NCBI GenBank assembly: GCA_947488485.1 | Contig: CANKZO010000148.1 | Coordinates: 1 to 5,843, forward strand | Origin: Opitutia bacterium | Lineage (GTDB): Bacteria; Verrucomicrobiota; Verrucomicrobiae; Opitutales; UBA953 | DNA length: 5,843 bases | Reading direction: 5' to 3' | In this document: one piece after another, positions 3,395-5,843 of the stretch | Numbering within the stretch: the stretch's first letter is position 1 | Layout: each line of letters opens with the position of its first letter | Made by a program: the position numbers and the translations under genes | Notes under the pieces: model-generated | Databases searched by the model: none | What the model was told of the DNA's origin: nothing | Seen by the model: the letters and a program-made list of their open reading frames with translations, nothing else

Positions 3395-5843
3395 ATGAAT
3401 CAGCCGGCCCCGCTGCTCTGCGCTTTCCTGTCGCTCGCTCTCCCCGCCCTCGCGGCGGAGCCGGTCAGCTTCAGCCGGGACGTCCTGCCCATCCTGTCAG
3501 ACAACTGTTTCGGCTGCCACGGCCAGGATGAGTCGCACCGCAAGGCCAAGCTCCGGCTCGACGTCCGCGAGGCCGCCTTGGCCAAGGAAGCGTTCGTGCC
3601 GGGCAAGCCCGACGTCAGCGCGCTCATCGAGCGCATCGTGACCACCGACGAGGACGAACTCATGCCGCCGCCCAAGTCGCACAAGGCTCGGCTGACGTCC
3701 GCCCAGGTGGACCTCCTCCGCCGCTGGATCGCCGAAGGCGCCGTGTGGGGCAAGCACTGGGCTTTCGAAGCTCCCGTGAAGGCCGCGGCCAAAGGACATC
3801 CCGTCGACGCCTTTGTCGGCCAGAAACTCGCGGCCGAGGGACTGACTCGCTCCAAGCCAGCGCCCAAGCACACCCTGCTCCGCCGACTCTCCTTCGACCT
3901 CACCGGCCTGCCGCCGACCGAAGCCGAGACCGCGGCTTTCCTCGCCGACGGTTCGCCCGCGGCCTATGAGCAAGCCGTCGACCGCCTGCTGGCCTCGCCG
4001 CACTATGGTGAGCGCATGGCCATGTGGTGGCTCGACGCCGCCCGCTATGCGGACACCGACGGCTTCCAGTCGGATGCCACCCGGACCAACTGGCCCTGGC
4101 GCGACTGGGTCGTCGAAGCCTTCAATCGCAATACGCCGTACGACCAATTCACGCTCGAGCAGTTCGCCGGCGACCTCCTGCCGAACGCGACCGCCGAGCA
4201 GAAGCTCGCGACCTGCTTCCAGCGCAATCACATGACCAATGGCGAAGGCGGCCGCGACCCCGAGGAATCGCGGGTCGATTACGTGCTGGATCGCGTGAAC
4301 ACCATGGGCACGACCTGGCTGGGCATGACGCTGGGCTGCGCGCAGTGCCACACCCACAAGTTCGATCCCATCACCCAGGCCGATTACTACGCCCTCTCCG
4401 CGTTCTTCAACAGCATCGACGAGGACGGCAAGGCCGGTGGCGCCGCGAAGCCCTTCCTGCCCTATCAATCGAAACATGCCGCCCGCGCGGTCGCCGAGGC
4501 CCAGCAACTCGTCGACGCCGTCAAGCCCGCCGAAGCCGCCGCACGCCAGGAGGCCGAGGCCCCCTTCACCGGCTGGCTGGAGAAGAGCCGTGCCGACGCC
4601 AAGGCCGGCTGGCAGACCTGGAAGGTCATCCAGGCCGCTTCCCTTGAGACCGCCGAAGGCACCGTGCTCAAACAGGAGACCGACGGCGCCGTGCAGGCCT
4701 CCGGTCCGCATCCCAATCAGGATGAATACCGGATCGTCAGCCACGATCGCCTCGCACGCATCACCGGTCTGAGACTGGAAGTCCTCCCGCATGCCACGCA
4801 CACCGGCGGTGGGCTCTCCCGCGGTAAGGACGGCGAGTTCAAGCTCACCGACCTCAAACTGCAGGTCCGGACCCGGGGCAATAACCAGATCAAGGACATC
4901 CTCATCGCCAACGCCGTCGCCGATGCGATGGCCGACAAGAAGAAGAACGGTAACTACGGGGACGTGAAGGACACGCTGGACGACGATCCTCGTAACGGCT
5001 GGAGCACCTTAGGCGCGGACAAGACCAAGCCGCATATCGCCGTCTACGCCCTCGCCGAACCGCTCGTGCTCGGACCCGACGACGAGCTCATGATCGAACT
5101 GCGCCAGCGCTCGACGCTCGGGGACGCGAACATCGGCCGCTTCCGCCTGGCCATCGCCGCCGAAGCCGGCGAAGCCGTGAACAAGGTCGGCCCGAGTCCG
5201 CGGGAAGAACTCGCGACCCTGCCCGCCGGCCAGCCCATCGGGGCAAAACTGCGTGAACGCCTCTTCGGCGAATTCCTCGCCGACCACGCTCCTTATCAGA
5301 CTTCACGTCTCGCCCTTGAGCGCGCCCAGCGACAGCTCGGCGAAGCCAAGGCCGCCAGTGGTAAACTCAACGTCATGGTCCTCGCCGAGCGCAAGCAGCC
5401 GCGCGACACCTTCGTGCTCGTCCGCGGAGTGTGGGATAAGCATGGCGACAAAGTGAATCCGGATGTTCCGCAGGCGCTCGCCGGCTGGCCCACGAACGAA
5501 CCGCGCACGCGCCTCGGCCTGGCCCGCTGGCTGACCTCCAAGGATAACCCCCTGACCGCCCGCGTGACTGTGAATCACCTTTGGCAGATGCTGTTCGGGC
5601 AGGGACTCGTGCGCACCACCGAGGATCTCGGCCTGCAGGGTGAGCGTCCGATCCACCCCGAACTCCTCGACTGGCTCGCCGTCGACCTGGTCGAGCACGG
5701 CTGGGATCTCAAGCGTACCCTCAAGCTCATCGTCATGAGCGAGACCTATCGTCAGGACTCCGCCGTCACCCCCGCCCTGCTCGCCAAGGACCCCGAGAAC
5801 AAGTTCCTCGCCCGCGGCGCGCGCTTCCGCCTGCCCAGCTGGA
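3395..5843 (+). CDS. PSD1 and planctomycete cytochrome c domain protein (DUF1549/DUF1553), 3' end beyond window
   Basis: The frame is open for 816 codons to the window edge. The start is fixed: TAG at 3380 is in frame and ATG 3395 is the first start after it, with no Shine-Dalgarno. Residues 1-20 are signal-peptide-like (core LLCAFLSLALPALA) but with no Lys/Arg in the n-region. Residues about 25-110 are the planctomycete-type cytochrome c domain, with haem motif CFGCH (38-42) and ELMPPP (M90) as a candidate distal ligand. DUF1549 (about 115-335) has RRLSFDLTGLPPT, a YADTDGFQ motif and a second CxxCH, CAQCHTHKFDPI (315-326). An Ala/Glu-rich helix (about 350-405) follows, then a beta-rich jelly-roll-like part (about 410-590) of the kind common in PSD1 proteins. 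DUF1553 begins near 704 (RTRLGLARWLTSKDNPLTAR) and is cut off after ARGARFRLPSW; part of DUF1553 is missing. The reaction is unknown; these genes commonly neighbour sulfatases and DUF1501 genes. Confidence 0.92.
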   Translation, partial: MNQPAPLLCAFLSLALPALAAEPVSFSRDVLPILSDNCFGCHGQDESHRKAKLRLDVREAALAKEAFVPGKPDVSALIERIVTTDEDELMPPPKSHKARLTSAQVDLLRRWIAEGAVWGKHWAFEAPVKAAAKGHPVDAFVGQKLAAEGLTRSKPAPKHTLLRRLSFDLTGLPPTEAETAAFLADGSPAAYEQAVDRLLASPHYGERMAMWWLDAARYADTDGFQSDATRTNWPWRDWVVEAFNRNTPYDQFTLEQFAGDLLPNATAEQKLATCFQRNHMTNGEGGRDPEESRVDYVLDRVNTMGTTWLGMTLGCAQCHTHKFDPITQADYYALSAFFNSIDEDGKAGGAAKPFLPYQSKHAARAVAEAQQLVDAVKPAEAAARQEAEAPFTGWLEKSRADAKAGWQTWKVIQAASLETAEGTVLKQETDGAVQASGPHPNQDEYRIVSHDRLARITGLRLEVLPHATHTGGGLSRGKDGEFKLTDLKLQVRTRGNNQIKDILIANAVADAMADKKKNGNYGDVKDTLDDDPRNGWSTLGADKTKPHIAVYALAEPLVLGPDDELMIELRQRSTLGDANIGRFRLAIAAEAGEAVNKVGPSPREELATLPAGQPIGAKLRERLFGEFLADHAPYQTSRLALERAQRQLGEAKAASGKLNVMVLAERKQPRDTFVLVRGVWDKHGDKVNPDVPQALAGWPTNEPRTRLGLARWLTSKDNPLTARVTVNHLWQMLFGQGLVRTTEDLGLQGERPIHPELLDWLAVDLVEHGWDLKRTLKLIVMSETYRQDSAVTPALLAKDPENKFLARGARFRLPSW

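Noticed and set aside
3497..4801. Minus-strand open frame (434 codons) opposite PSD1
   Set aside because: PSD1 motifs continue uninterrupted on the plus strand; the antisense product is Gly-rich low complexity.

Overview
The window holds three genes and two unusually structured gaps. It is GC-rich throughout (by eye). The gene set is an exported iduronate-2-sulfatase-like enzyme, an AraC-type regulator and a 'PSD1' protein (planctomycete-type cytochrome c plus DUF1549/DUF1553). This is the repertoire of glycan-degrading Planctomycetota and Verrucomicrobiota. The G+C content, short intergenic hairpins and SD-poor starts make me lean to Verrucomicrobiota (Opitutales-like), but the sequence alone does not settle the phylum.

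Layout: 1-416 has no gene. It contains a strong hairpin (16-39), a run of degenerate 6-8 bp tandem repeats (about 52-257), a 50-bp block (260-309) and a hairpin framed by AGGTA/TACCT (322-357). The sulfatase gene runs 417-2114 (+). The gap 2115-2451 holds a weak hairpin after the sulfatase stop, another low-complexity tract with long inverted arms (2170-2300), a second copy of the 50-bp block (2301-2350, 46/50 identical) and a second AGGTAGG/CCTACCT-framed structure (2361-2416). The AraC-type gene runs 3321-2452 (-), convergent with the sulfatase. It is divergent from the PSD1 gene (3395 to the window edge, +, 3' end missing) across a 73-bp gap with a -10-like hexamer very close to each start codon.

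Working model (inference): the sulfatase removes sulfate esters from a polysaccharide or glycosaminoglycan outside the cytoplasm. The PSD1 protein is a c-type haem protein of unknown reaction that commonly accompanies such sulfatases. The AraC protein, with its N-terminal cupin, is the natural candidate local regulator, most plausibly of itself and PSD1 through the shared 73-bp gap.

The most unusual signal is non-coding. The sulfatase gene is bracketed by two same-orientation copies of a composite element (low-complexity repeat tract, then 50-bp block, then framed hairpin). The inner hairpin sequences differ while the frame and architecture are kept.
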